Shown here: in pieces, positions 51,666 through 61,454 of the stretch | How the letters are laid out: each line of letters opens with the position of its first letter | Numbering within the stretch: position 1 is the first letter of the stretch | Origin: JAEXOD01 sp964652025 | Lineage (GTDB): Bacteria > Bacteroidota > Ignavibacteria > Ignavibacteriales > Melioribacteraceae | Direction: 5' to 3' | DNA: 64,000 nucleotides | Assembly: GCA_964652025.1 (NCBI GenBank) | Contig: CAZYZX010000011.1 | Coordinates: forward strand, 77,236 to 141,235 | Position numbers and translations under genes: made by a program | Notes under the pieces: generated by a model | What the model was told of the DNA's origin: nothing | What the model saw: only the letters and a program-made list of their open reading frames with translations | The model's database searches: none

Positions 51666-53412
51666 ATTTACTTTAATCTTATTATTCCTTTTTTCCTCTT
51701 CTATTTTTTCTCAACAAACTTCTTCTATTAATGTTTTTTCTAAAAAACTTAATAAAGATTTTTTTTTACCTGTTACTAATAAGTTTATAAATAAAACTTT
51801 AGAAAATAACACATTAGATACTCTTAAAAAAAGTATAGCTGAATATTTATTAGCTAATAGTTATTACACTTTTAGTTTTGATTCTGCTTTTGTAAAATTA
51901 TTTAACGATAGCACTAAAGCAGAAATTTTTATATATCTTAACGAAGGTTTTAAAACTATAATTAATAAATTTTATTTTGATGGATTACCCCAAATAGATA
52001 GTGTTGATATTAATGAAAAACTTGCTTTTTTAATTGACCTAGAGCTTAATAAAAGTGTAATTAATCCTGCTTTTGAAGAAATTTTACAAGAATTTGAAAA
52101 CTTTGGACACCCTTTTTCTTCAATTACAGTAAATAGTGTAACTTTAGTAACAGATAGCATTAATAATATAAACTTAGCAACAATTTATTTAAAGTTTAAC
52201 AAAAACGATAAAAGCATAATAGATAGCATAAAAATAGATGGCAACACAAAAACAAAAGATTACGTAATATTAAGAACATTGGATATTGAAAAAGGAGAGC
52301 CATATAATCAACAAAAAATAAATTTAATTCCTTCTAGATTAAATCGTTTACGATTTTTTGAACCCGTAAAAACTCCAGAATATTATGTTAACAAAAGCGG
52401 AAAAGGAATTCTTAAAATATCTGTAACAGAAACAGAAACAAATAACTTTGATGGAGTTTTAGGCTACGTACCAGCAAACAGTGATAAAGAAAAAGGTTAC
52501 TTTGTTGGATTTATAAATATAAATTTACGTAACATTTTAGGCACTGGGCGTGGTCTTTACTTTAAATGGCAGCAAATAAATAGGTTTAGCCAAGAATTAG
52601 ACTTAAGGTATTTGGAACCTTACTTATTAGATTATCCTATAAATATAAACTTTAATCTTTACCAAAAAAAGCAAGATACAACTTATGTAACTCGATCCTA
52701 TAGCGCTGCTTTGGAATATTTAGCAACTAAAGATATTTCCGCAATGGTAACAATTTCTTTAGCAACAACTATACCCACAGAAAATTTATATTCTAAATTT
52801 AGTGTTTATAATTCTAATACAATTTCAACTGGTTTTAATTTAATAGCAGATACTAAAGATGATTTTTATGCCCCACGTAAAGGTATATATTTTAATGTTG
52901 GCTATAAATTTGGTAAAAAGAAAATTAACGGTCCATTAAAGTATATTACTCCTGCAACTAAAACAAAAATCGAACTTCAAAAATACGAAACTGATTTTGA
53001 ATTTTATTTGGAACCGCTTTACCGCCAAATTGCAGCTTTTTCTTTACATGGTAGGCAAATAAAAGGAGACGCAATAGAAGTTAGTGATTTATACGAATTA
53101 GGTGGCAATAACACCTTACGCGGATATAGAGAAAAACAATTTTTAGGCAATAGCATTTTATGGTCTAATATAGAATTTAGATCATTACTTACAAGGCGCT
53201 CTTATGCCTTTCTGTTTTTTGATTATGGGTATATTTTACGTAAGGAAAATGAAGTTACAAAAACTGAAAAGCAAACCTTTAGCAAATATGGGTACGGTTT
53301 TGGTATAAGTTTAGAAACTGGGATTGGCATGCTTAAAGTAAGTTATGCAATACCAAGTGGAGGTAATTTGAACGAAGGGTTTATCCACTTTGGTATTGCT
53401 AACGAATTTTAA
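51646..53412 (+). CDS. TamA/BamA-like Omp85 outer-membrane barrel
   Basis: A 588-residue outer-membrane protein that likely takes part in barrel insertion or protein/lipid translocation. A signal peptide (MTDRLFKFTLILLFLFSSSIFSQQ), then roughly 220 residues holding two to three POTRA domains (the last, IDSIKIDGNTKTKDYVILRTL, is clear) and a C-terminal barrel of the surface-antigen type. The conserved lid motif is GGNNTLRGYREKQF with LRGY at 491-494, and the protein ends in Phe (IANEF). It is shorter than typical BamA (fewer POTRAs), nearer to TamA. ATG 51646 overlaps the kinase gene by 20 nt. The stop is 2 nt from that of the convergent amylase gene. Confidence 0.85.
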   Translation: MTDRLFKFTLILLFLFSSSIFSQQTSSINVFSKKLNKDFFLPVTNKFINKTLENNTLDTLKKSIAEYLLANSYYTFSFDSAFVKLFNDSTKAEIFIYLNEGFKTIINKFYFDGLPQIDSVDINEKLAFLIDLELNKSVINPAFEEILQEFENFGHPFSSITVNSVTLVTDSINNINLATIYLKFNKNDKSIIDSIKIDGNTKTKDYVILRTLDIEKGEPYNQQKINLIPSRLNRLRFFEPVKTPEYYVNKSGKGILKISVTETETNNFDGVLGYVPANSDKEKGYFVGFININLRNILGTGRGLYFKWQQINRFSQELDLRYLEPYLLDYPININFNLYQKKQDTTYVTRSYSAALEYLATKDISAMVTISLATTIPTENLYSKFSVYNSNTISTGFNLIADTKDDFYAPRKGIYFNVGYKFGKKKINGPLKYITPATKTKIELQKYETDFEFYLEPLYRQIAAFSLHGRQIKGDAIEVSDLYELGGNNTLRGYREKQFLGNSILWSNIEFRSLLTRRSYAFLFFDYGYILRKENEVTKTEKQTFSKYGYGFGISLETGIGMLKVSYAIPSGGNLNEGFIHFGIANEF

Positions 53413-53433
53413 TGTTATTTAAGTAATAACATT
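53411..53433. terminator. Hairpin shared by two convergent genes, overlapping a coding end
   Basis: AATGTTATT (53411-53419) and AATAACATT (53425-53433) close the loop TAAGT. It includes the stop codons of both convergent genes and the last codons of the amylase gene (Met-Leu-Leu-Leu-Lys). Nine A/T-rich pairs and only short U-tracts make it weak by itself. It might end both transcripts, as there is no other space. Confidence 0.45.
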
Positions 53434-56400
53434 TTCCTAACTGCAAAATTATTATCCGCCTTTAAAGTATATAAATACATTCCGCTTGCTAAATTTTCTG
53501 CATTAAATTTTACTGTGTAATAGCCTTCACTTAAATAATCATCTACTAATTTTGCTACTTCGCGCCCTAGCATATCATAAACAATTAGTTTTACTTTAGC
53601 AGCTTTAGGCAATGCAAATGCAATATTTGTTGATGGATTAAATGGATTTGGATAATTTGGCAATAACACAAAATTATGTGGTATTGCACTATTATTATTT
53701 TCTTTTACTTCAGAAATAAAAATTGTTGGGTCTGGTATTCCATCTCCATTTAAATCAAAACTAATTTTAGAAAGATTTATTAAGCTATCTGGTCCGGCAT
53801 TACCATCAACATCTGGATTGTTTGGAGCTGAATCTCCACCTCCCCAATTAAAGCCACCTGCAACTACTGCAACCATTTTAATTTCTGCATAAGGCGGAAC
53901 TTTTCCCGCTCCTAATTCATAAATATCATTCCATGCTATGGCTGTTTCACTATCGTATCCGTTAGGTCCCCGTGCAGATTTTATTTTGCTTGAAATATTA
54001 ACCGCACTATTTCCATTTATTCTATATACACTTGGTTTAGTTAAGTAATAAGCAGCCGTAAATAGGTCTATCCCATCAGACGGTCTAAACCTAAAATTCT
54101 TTGGATACTCTCCATTATAACCCATTGTAGAGTTAAAGTTTGTTACTCCACCGTTTTTAGTATCCATATATAGCATTAAAGTGTTATTTTTGTCCATTAT
54201 ATAGTAACTTAACCCTAAGTATAAGGAATCCGCATCCCATGTGGCATAAATTCCAAAAATTTCGTTATTTAAGCTGTCTGGCGTTCTCCAAAAACTATCG
54301 TTATTTGGGTCTTCTATTACTAACCAACTACTTAGCCAATCACCTTCACCAACATTAACTTTTCCATCTATTTTAGGCTTTCCATAAGTTGCTATTAAAG
54401 TATCACTAGCTTTTTTAACATTTATTTTAAATGATAACGTATCAAAAGCACCTTTGTTATCTGTTACATTTACAATCACATTAAATAATCCAGTATCTTC
54501 TACTGCAGGAGTACCACTTATTAATCCACTTAGAGACTCTATATTTAGCCAATTTGGTCTTTGGCTAAAAAAGAATTTTAAAGTGTCATTATCTAAATCA
54601 CTTGCGTGTAAGTGTCTCTCAAATCTTTTGGTAGCATAAGCAACAGTATCGGTTACATTTGTAAAAACTGGAGCTCTATTTAATAAAACTGTAACCTTAA
54701 ATGTATCTATAGCAAAAGCATTTTTACTATCTGTAACTTTAAATATAACATTGCTAACCCCAATATCATTTAAAGTTGGTTTACCTTTAATTACACCAGA
54801 ATTAGTAACAGTAAGCCAAGCGGGAGCATTAAATAAAGCAAATGTTAAATTATCGTTATCGGCATCAGCAAAAACCGGCTTAAAGCTAAAATCAGAGCCA
54901 GTATAGGCTATTTTATCATCTATTTTCTGTAATACAGGAGAGTGATTAATAAAATGCGTAGTATCTGGAACGTAAATTGCGTAACTGCGTGGTGGTGCCC
55001 AAAGTTCAACACGTCCATCAGATTGTGCGGTTTTATCAATTGCTCTACCAGTATAATCCCTAAAAACCTTATTAGGATGTGAAGAATTAACCCAAACGCC
55101 AAGCCACTGTGTTGGATGATTATTTAATACTAAAAATACTTGCGGTTTGCCATTTCCGCCATTTCTGCGTGCAACGTATAAATGTTTGGCTATATCTGTT
55201 TGGTTTCCGTTCAATCCTAAATACCATGGGGCAAGTCCATCTCGTTTGGTTGTTCCACCATAAATAAATGTTTTTCTAATCCAAATTAATGTATCTATTT
55301 TACCACTAAATCCATAATCAAAATAATCTTTATAAAATACAGTTGGTCTCCCTTCAGAAAACATTATATATGCATAAGCCATATCTTTATTAGTAATAAT
55401 TGGGTCGTGTCCATTATCAATCGAGCCATCCCAACCGACTCTATCTACATCATGATTTTCCACAAAGGTTGAAACATCAAAACCAGAAACACCCGCATTT
55501 ATTAAACCAGCACCATCTAAAGTGCGCATATCAAATGTGCCGGATGTATTGTTGCACATATCGCGCAAAGTAAAACGAAGTGGAAAATCGAACATAGAAA
55601 CATTTCCACCATAAACATTTTGGGTCTGGTTAAGCCAATACCCTATTTCACTAATAGAACCATAATACTCTGCTACATTAAACCCATTATTATTAACAGC
55701 TTGTATCCAAGCACCCATAAACATTGGGTCTATTCCTTTTACTGCATCAAGCCTAAAACCATCATAACCTAACACTTGTTTTAAATACTTTCCCCATACA
55801 ATAAGACTATCTCTTACAAAACTTCTATCGTGTGCTAACCACTCTCCAAATTGAAATATTGGATCACCTGCTCCGTGATATGGAGGATTGACATCACATG
55901 TTTGGCTATTTGGATAAAAATAAGATGGATTTTTTTTGAATCTTTTAGACCCATATGGGTAATTAAAAATTAGCCATGCACTATCTGGAAAAGATGGATA
56001 TGGTTTACACTCGTAAGGCGCTTTTTCTTCACCACCGTTTACGTGGTTCATAACTGCATCTGCGTATACTTCAATTCCTTCTGCATGAAATGCATTTATT
56101 GCGTTAATTAGTTCTCTTCTGCTACCAAATCTTGTTTCCAAAGATCCTTGTTGAAAATACTCACCAAAATCGTAATGGTCATACGGGTCATACCCCATAG
56201 AAAAACCACCACCCGCACCTTTAACTGGGCTTGGGAACCATATTCCGCTAAACCCTGCTGAGGATAATAATGGCGCTATTCTGCTTAAGCTATCATACCA
56301 AATTCCTCCGGGAGGAGAATTCCAATAAAACCCTTGCATGTATACATCAGATTTAATATCAGCATTATTTTTAGTTACTGATTGCTGACCGTAGACTAAA

Positions 56401-56438
56401 TTTGATAAAACTATAAGAAGTATTAATGTATATCTCAT
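53415..56438 (-). CDS. Secreted GH13 alpha-amylase-like enzyme with Ig-like, CBM9-like and type IX sorting domains
   Basis: A 1007-residue secreted multidomain glycosidase. After a signal peptide (MRYTLILLIVLSNLVYG) comes a GH13 barrel: GFSGIWFPSPVKG, EGIEVYADAVMNHVNGG, GFRLDAVKG (nucleophile Asp 231), NVAEYYG (acid Glu 257) and FVENHDVDR (Asp 330). Then two Ig-like (cadherin-type) domains (about 510-705; NHSPVLQKIDDKIAY, NRAPVFTNVTD) and a CBM9-like region (about 710-915; PKIDGKVNVGEGDW), ending in a type IX tail (NYPNPFNPSTNIAFALPK and NLASGMYLYTL). It would digest starch or related glucans outside the cell. ATG 56436-56438 has AAGGTGG upstream. Lacks a starch-specific CBM that I can recognise. 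Confidence 0.9.
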   Translation of the reverse strand: MRYTLILLIVLSNLVYGQQSVTKNNADIKSDVYMQGFYWNSPPGGIWYDSLSRIAPLLSSAGFSGIWFPSPVKGAGGGFSMGYDPYDHYDFGEYFQQGSLETRFGSRRELINAINAFHAEGIEVYADAVMNHVNGGEEKAPYECKPYPSFPDSAWLIFNYPYGSKRFKKNPSYFYPNSQTCDVNPPYHGAGDPIFQFGEWLAHDRSFVRDSLIVWGKYLKQVLGYDGFRLDAVKGIDPMFMGAWIQAVNNNGFNVAEYYGSISEIGYWLNQTQNVYGGNVSMFDFPLRFTLRDMCNNTSGTFDMRTLDGAGLINAGVSGFDVSTFVENHDVDRVGWDGSIDNGHDPIITNKDMAYAYIMFSEGRPTVFYKDYFDYGFSGKIDTLIWIRKTFIYGGTTKRDGLAPWYLGLNGNQTDIAKHLYVARRNGGNGKPQVFLVLNNHPTQWLGVWVNSSHPNKVFRDYTGRAIDKTAQSDGRVELWAPPRSYAIYVPDTTHFINHSPVLQKIDDKIAYTGSDFSFKPVFADADNDNLTFALFNAPAWLTVTNSGVIKGKPTLNDIGVSNVIFKVTDSKNAFAIDTFKVTVLLNRAPVFTNVTDTVAYATKRFERHLHASDLDNDTLKFFFSQRPNWLNIESLSGLISGTPAVEDTGLFNVIVNVTDNKGAFDTLSFKINVKKASDTLIATYGKPKIDGKVNVGEGDWLSSWLVIEDPNNDSFWRTPDSLNNEIFGIYATWDADSLYLGLSYYIMDKNNTLMLYMDTKNGGVTNFNSTMGYNGEYPKNFRFRPSDGIDLFTAAYYLTKPSVYRINGNSAVNISSKIKSARGPNGYDSETAIAWNDIYELGAGKVPPYAEIKMVAVVAGGFNWGGGDSAPNNPDVDGNAGPDSLINLSKISFDLNGDGIPDPTIFISEVKENNNSAIPHNFVLLPNYPNPFNPSTNIAFALPKAAKVKLIVYDMLGREVAKLVDDYLSEGYYTVKFNAENLASGMYLYTLKADNNFAVRKMLLLK

Positions 56439-56492
56439 TTCTTATCCACCTTAATTATATATTTAAGTAAATACTTAAAATAATAAAAAAGT

Positions 56493-57632
56493 TTAACATT
56501 TGCGTATAAAATTTGCAAATTCACTCAATCCATTTTTTAAATTCGCATTTTTTATATTTGAAACTAAATTATTATAGTAGTTTTCATCTTGTGTAAGCTT
56601 TTTTACAATATCTGGCAGTTTGCTTAAATTCCTTTGATAAATACCCATTTCATTTTCAATTAAAAAATCTACGTTCCCTTTTTCCTGTTCCCAAATATAA
56701 TCTGTTATAATTGGCACTTTTTTACTTAATAAAATTTCATAAAAAGTAGAAGCCCCACATTTAGAAATTACAACATCAGATATATTTAACAACTCGTAAA
56801 CAAAGTTCACGTATCCATAAACACTAAGGTTTTTTATGTTTTTGCTTGTTTTTAGTTTTTCTGCATATTTAAAAAGACTTTTATTTTTGCCACATACAAT
56901 AATTATATTAACATCTAAATTGGCATTTAATAAGCGTTTTAATATTGCCCTACCGCGTGGTATTCCATCGCCTCCACCTAAAATTAAAACCGTTTTTAAT
57001 TTATTGTTAATACCATAAGTTTGTTTAACATTATCAATTTGCGAAATATCAAAAGCGCTAGAAAATCTTTCGCTTAAAATAAAGCTAAAAACATTAATAC
57101 TATCCGGCTTAATTTTTTGGGTTATTGCATATTGTTTAACCTTTTCACTAAAAACTGCAAACTTTTGTTTTTTATTCAAAAACCAAACTGGGTGCGCACT
57201 GTAAGGGTCTGTTACTACTGTTAAAACAGGTATATTTAATTTTTCTTTTTTTAAAATAGCGTAAATAGGTTTTATTAAAAAGAAATGAAAAATTATAATT
57301 TTATCTGGCTTTTCTTGTAAAATTTGTCTTTTAATGTATGGTATTACCCTACCAGAAACTAAAGTACTGTTATACCTTGCAACAGGCTTAATTTTATTTA
57401 CAGCATATAAAAGCTCAAACGACCATTTTGCGTTGTTTTGTAAAATTCTATACCCATCCTCTAAAATAAATCTGCTATATTCAGGTGCTTCTTTAAGACC
57501 ATCGACCAAAATAACATTAGTTTCGTCGGGGTAATATTTTTCTAAATAATCTGCTACTGCTTTTGCGGGGGCGTAGTGCCCACCACCAGTTTTAAGATAA
57601 AAAAACATGTATTTTGTTTTGTTATTTTCCAT
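56493..57632 (-). CDS. GT28-family (MGDG synthase-like) glycosyltransferase
   Basis: A 379-residue glycosyltransferase of the MGDG-synthase/UgtP family, which transfer a hexose from UDP-sugar to diacylglycerol at the inner membrane. The N-terminal LKTGGGHYAPAKAVADYL (15-30) is the acceptor-domain signature. The C-terminal domain has VLILGGGDGIPRGRAILKRL, VYGYVNFVYELLNISDVVISKCGASTFYE and PIITDYIWEQEKGN, the donor-binding part. It is 14 nt after another protein with a similar N-terminal motif. The sugar and acceptor are not readable. ATG 57630-57632. Confidence 0.85.
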   Translation of the reverse strand: MENNKTKYMFFYLKTGGGHYAPAKAVADYLEKYYPDETNVILVDGLKEAPEYSRFILEDGYRILQNNAKWSFELLYAVNKIKPVARYNSTLVSGRVIPYIKRQILQEKPDKIIIFHFFLIKPIYAILKKEKLNIPVLTVVTDPYSAHPVWFLNKKQKFAVFSEKVKQYAITQKIKPDSINVFSFILSERFSSAFDISQIDNVKQTYGINNKLKTVLILGGGDGIPRGRAILKRLLNANLDVNIIIVCGKNKSLFKYAEKLKTSKNIKNLSVYGYVNFVYELLNISDVVISKCGASTFYEILLSKKVPIITDYIWEQEKGNVDFLIENEMGIYQRNLSKLPDIVKKLTQDENYYNNLVSNIKNANLKNGLSEFANFIRKC

Positions 57633-57646
57633 TTACATTCTCTTTA

Positions 57647-58963
57647 CTATCTATATACCAATGACTCGTTTTGGGAAAGTTTACCAGTTCTTAAAATCTC
57701 TTCAATTTTAAAAACTCCTAATTTTCTAGACTTAAGAAATCCATTCCAAGCAGCTTCTGCTAATCGCCCAGAGTTTAACATGTCAAAAAGCCATTGATCT
57801 GTAAAATCGGGATTTTCTTGCTTAATTCCAACATTTATTTCAAATAGCCATTTTTTGTTAAAAACTTCTTGACTGCCTATGGCTGGAGCAATTATTATTG
57901 GCAAACCCAACCCACAATAAAAAGAGAGCTCGCTTGGTTTTGTCCATAGTATATCTGTCCTTTTTATTGCTTCGTTAAATTTATCAAAATAAATATATTT
58001 ATCTTTATCGTAAATAATTTCTATTTCATCATTTTTACATCCAATGTTGTTTTTTATATTTTCAAAATAGGTTTTAACTTCTTCTCTTATTCCCGCTACT
58101 AAAATAAGTTTTACTTTGCCGGTAAGAATTTTTAACTTTAAACTTTTTGCAATCTTTCCACCTATTTCCTTCAGTGCACCTGCACCACCAACTGCATACA
58201 TAATTGTTAAATTTTTGCTTTTACTGACTTTAAAGTTATCAATTCCTAAAAAGTGTTCTACGCTTTTACCATACAAGTGCATAAACCTTTCTTTAGGGTC
58301 TAAATTAAGTAACCTTCTAGCTAAGTCTTTTTTTAATTCTGTTAAATTTTCATCACCTAATAATTTTTTATCTAACGGAAAACCTGTTAAAAAAATTCTT
58401 TCTTCTGGTACACCATAAGCTTTTAACCGAGATGCTGCTTTACCACATGGGGCAAAATAATTAATTCTGCTATCCCAAGGATTTTTAGCAACCCAAACTC
58501 GGTTAATATCTGCATCACAAATAATACAATAAATTTTATTATACCCTTTTTTATCGGCAGCAATAGCAGGTGCGTAAAACGATGTTACAAGTGGTAAATC
58601 TTTATCTTTAATCTTATCCATCATTCCGCTACATAAACCATTTTTTATAAACTTTTGCAATGTTTCCACTTGCATAGTGCTTTCCGATAAATCCCTAATA
58701 GGATAATAAGATGGTATATGTAGTAAAGTATCCAAAATACCAAAAATAAATTTACCAATAATAGGAATGCTGCGTGCACGGGAAAACATTTCGTAACCAT
58801 CTAGTAATTTTTTCCAAAGCTTCTTTTCATCTTGGTTGGAGTTATCATTTTGCCCTACTGTAATAATCCCCTCTTCAGCAATATCACTTAATGGGTGTAC
58901 TGCCCGCTGATGTCCATAACCCATATCGGCAGTTACAATCCAAGCTTTTATTTTTTCTTTCAT
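57647..58963 (-). CDS. Glycosyltransferase-like protein of the GT-B fold, related to MGDG-synthase-like proteins
   Basis: A 438-residue cytosolic protein. The N-terminus KAWIVTADMGYGHQRAVHPL has the GxGHxxA loop of the MGDG-synthase-like superfamily. The middle carries VTSFYAPAIAADKKGYNKIYCIICDADINRVWV, with an additional Asp-rich part. The C-terminal half has NLTIMYAVGGAGALKEIGGKIAKSLK and LWTKPSELSFYCGLGLPIIIAPAIGSQEVFNKKW, similar to the donor-binding half of GT-B enzymes. I cannot name a family with certainty, and no enzymatic activity is shown. It is 14 nt upstream of the GT28 gene and starts the operon. ATG 58961-58963. Confidence 0.7.
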   Translation of the reverse strand: MKEKIKAWIVTADMGYGHQRAVHPLSDIAEEGIITVGQNDNSNQDEKKLWKKLLDGYEMFSRARSIPIIGKFIFGILDTLLHIPSYYPIRDLSESTMQVETLQKFIKNGLCSGMMDKIKDKDLPLVTSFYAPAIAADKKGYNKIYCIICDADINRVWVAKNPWDSRINYFAPCGKAASRLKAYGVPEERIFLTGFPLDKKLLGDENLTELKKDLARRLLNLDPKERFMHLYGKSVEHFLGIDNFKVSKSKNLTIMYAVGGAGALKEIGGKIAKSLKLKILTGKVKLILVAGIREEVKTYFENIKNNIGCKNDEIEIIYDKDKYIYFDKFNEAIKRTDILWTKPSELSFYCGLGLPIIIAPAIGSQEVFNKKWLFEINVGIKQENPDFTDQWLFDMLNSGRLAEAAWNGFLKSRKLGVFKIEEILRTGKLSQNESLVYR

Positions 58964-59149
58964 AATTTGTTTTTAAAAAATAATCTTGTAATTTATTAAA
59001 AAAAATATTATTGTAATATTAAAATTTAATTAATTCTATTTAGTAGGGAATCTTTTTAACTTTTTTAACATCTAATAAATCTAACAGAAATATATGAACT
59101 TAAAAAATAATATTTGCGTTTTTTATAAAAAATAAAAACCGGAGAAACC

Positions 59150-61408
59150 ATGACGGCAAATTTAGAAATGATTGAAAAAAAATATTTATCATTTAAGGCA
59201 AATGTAGAAAAAGCAAGAAGTGTATTAGGTAGAAACTTAACCTATGCAGAAAAAGTTTTATATAATCACATATGGGACAATGAAATAAAAGAATTTAAAC
59301 GCGGTGTGGATTATGTAGAACTAGCACCCGATAGAGTTGCAATGCAAGATGCTACAGCACAAATGGCATTATTACAATTTATGCACGCCGGCAAAAAAAC
59401 AACTGCCGTTCCTTCTACAGTACATTGCGACCACTTAATTCAAGCACGCGTAGGTGCAGAAAGCGACTTAGCAGAAGCTATTGATGAAAACAAAGAGGTG
59501 TATGATTTTTTAGAAAGTGTATCTAAAAAATATGGCATAGGTTTTTGGAAGCCCGGCGCAGGAATTATTCACCAAGTGGTTTTAGAAAATTACGCTTTCC
59601 CTGGTGGAATGATGATTGGCACAGATAGCCATACACCCAATGCGGGCGGCTTAGGTATGCTTGCAATTGGCGTTGGTGGCGCAGATGCTGTTGACGTTAT
59701 GAGTGGAATGCCTTGGGAACTTAAATGGCCCAAACTTATTGGCGTTAAACTTACCGGTAAATTAAGCGGCTGGACAAGTCCTAAAGATGTTATTCTTAAA
59801 CTTGCGGGCATTTTAACAGTTAAAGGCGGAACGGGTGCCATTGTGGAATATTTTGGCGAAGGTACTAGCTCTATTTCCTGCACTGGCAAAGGTACCATTT
59901 GCAATATGGGTGCAGAAATTGGTGCTACAACATCTGTTTTCCCTTACGATGAAAAAATGGCTAATTATCTTAAATCTACTAAACGTGAAGATTTAGCTAA
60001 ACTTGCTAACGAAATAGCAGATGAGCTTAAAGCAGATGAAGATGTTTATTTAAATCCAGAAAAATACTTTGATAGAGTTATAGAAATTAATTTAAGCGAA
60101 CTTAAACCTCACTTAAATGGTCCTTTCTCTCCAGATATTGCTATTCCCGTTAGTGAAATGAAAAATGTAGTTAAAGAAAAAAATTACCCAGATAAAATTA
60201 GCGTTGGACTAATTGGTAGCTGCACAAATAGTAGTTACGAAGATATAGACCGTGCTGCTTCTATTGCTAAACAAGCATTAGAAAAAGGCTTAAAAGCAAA
60301 AGCACAGTTTACCATTACACCAGGTAGCGAACAGGTAAGAAAAACAATTGAACGCGATGGACAACTAAAAGTTTTAACAGATGTAGGTGGTGTAGTTTTA
60401 GCTAATGCTTGCGGTCCTTGCATTGGAATGTGGAAAAGAATGGATACAAAAACAGGTGAACGTAACACTATAGTTACATCATTTAACAGAAACTTTGCTA
60501 AAAGAAATGATGGCAACCCAGAAACGTTAGCCTTTGTTGCTAGCCCAGAAATTACCACCGCCTTAGCTATTGCCGGTAGCCTTTCTTTTGACCCAGAAAC
60601 TGACTACTTAGTAAATGAAAATGGGGAAAAAGTTAAATTAAGTAGTCCATTTGGCGATGAGTTACCACAAAAAGGATTTTTAGAAGATAACGAAGGATTT
60701 ATTCCACCTTCAGATAAATTTTCTGATATAGAAGTAATAGTTGATAAAAATAGCAATAGACTACAGCTATTAGATAAATTTGAACCATGGGACGGTAAAG
60801 ATTTTATTGACATGCCACTTTTATTAAAAGCTAAAGGTAAATGCACAACAGATCATATATCTATGGCTGGACCTTGGTTAAAATATCGTGGTCACTTAGA
60901 TAATATTTCCGGCAACATGTTTTTAGGTGCAATAAATGCATTTACAGATGAAGCTGGAAAAGTTAAAAATCACTTTACTGGCGAGTATCAAGTTGTTCAC
61001 GAAGTGGCGCGCGATTATAAAGCCCGCAAAATAGGTTGGGTTGTTGTTGGCGATGAAAACTATGGCGAAGGAAGCAGCCGCGAACATGCTGCTATGGAAC
61101 CTAGATTTTTAGGCGGTAAAGCTATTATTGTTAAAAGCTTTGCACGTATTCACGAAACTAACCTTAAAAAACAAGGAATGTTGCCTTTAACATTTGCCAA
61201 CCCTAATGATTATGATAAAATTAAAGAAGATGATTTACTTAGCATAATTGGGCTTACTGAATTTTCTGAAGGGAAACCGCTTACTTTAGTTATAAAACAT
61301 AAAGATGGTACAACTGAAGAAATTTTGCTTAACCATACTTTTAACAAAAATCAAATAGAATGGTTCAAAGCGGGGAGCGCCCTTAATTTAATTGCTGCAA
61401 ATCAATAA
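59150..61408 (+). CDS. acn: Aconitate hydratase (mitochondrial-type)
   Basis: Interconverts citrate and isocitrate in the TCA cycle using a [4Fe-4S] cluster. The 752-residue protein has the three cluster Cys at 358 (GSCTNSSYED) and 421/424 (NACGPCIGMW), identical in spacing to mitochondrial aconitase, plus GTDSHTPNAGGLGMLAIGVGG, the AcnA swivel LKAKGKCTTDHISMAGPW and DENYGEGSSREHAAMEPRFLGG. Its length (about 750) and the lack of the extended insertions of bacterial AcnA place it in the mitochondrial-type group, common in FCB bacteria. ATG 59150 is preceded by CGGAG. It stands alone on the plus strand, divergent from the GT genes with 186 nt in between in which I see no distinct element. Confidence 0.97.
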   Translation: MTANLEMIEKKYLSFKANVEKARSVLGRNLTYAEKVLYNHIWDNEIKEFKRGVDYVELAPDRVAMQDATAQMALLQFMHAGKKTTAVPSTVHCDHLIQARVGAESDLAEAIDENKEVYDFLESVSKKYGIGFWKPGAGIIHQVVLENYAFPGGMMIGTDSHTPNAGGLGMLAIGVGGADAVDVMSGMPWELKWPKLIGVKLTGKLSGWTSPKDVILKLAGILTVKGGTGAIVEYFGEGTSSISCTGKGTICNMGAEIGATTSVFPYDEKMANYLKSTKREDLAKLANEIADELKADEDVYLNPEKYFDRVIEINLSELKPHLNGPFSPDIAIPVSEMKNVVKEKNYPDKISVGLIGSCTNSSYEDIDRAASIAKQALEKGLKAKAQFTITPGSEQVRKTIERDGQLKVLTDVGGVVLANACGPCIGMWKRMDTKTGERNTIVTSFNRNFAKRNDGNPETLAFVASPEITTALAIAGSLSFDPETDYLVNENGEKVKLSSPFGDELPQKGFLEDNEGFIPPSDKFSDIEVIVDKNSNRLQLLDKFEPWDGKDFIDMPLLLKAKGKCTTDHISMAGPWLKYRGHLDNISGNMFLGAINAFTDEAGKVKNHFTGEYQVVHEVARDYKARKIGWVVVGDENYGEGSSREHAAMEPRFLGGKAIIVKSFARIHETNLKKQGMLPLTFANPNDYDKIKEDDLLSIIGLTEFSEGKPLTLVIKHKDGTTEEILLNHTFNKNQIEWFKAGSALNLIAANQ

Positions 61409-61424
61409 TATTATTTATTTATAT

Positions 61425-61454
61425 AAAAAAGACGGATTTTATTCCGTCTTTTTT
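61425..61454. terminator. Bidirectional terminator between acn and the histidine kinase
   Basis: AAAAAAGACGGA at 61425-61436 and the perfect complement TCCGTCTTTTTT at 61443-61454 flank a TTTTAT loop. A-run and T-run make it usable on both strands. Its last bases overlap the stop codon of the histidine kinase gene. Confidence 0.93.

Noticed and set aside
56462..56479. TTTAAGT/ACTTAAA hairpin between the GT28 and amylase genes, as a terminator
   Set aside because: Only seven A/T-rich pairs and no U-tract after it; could equally be a leader element or chance.
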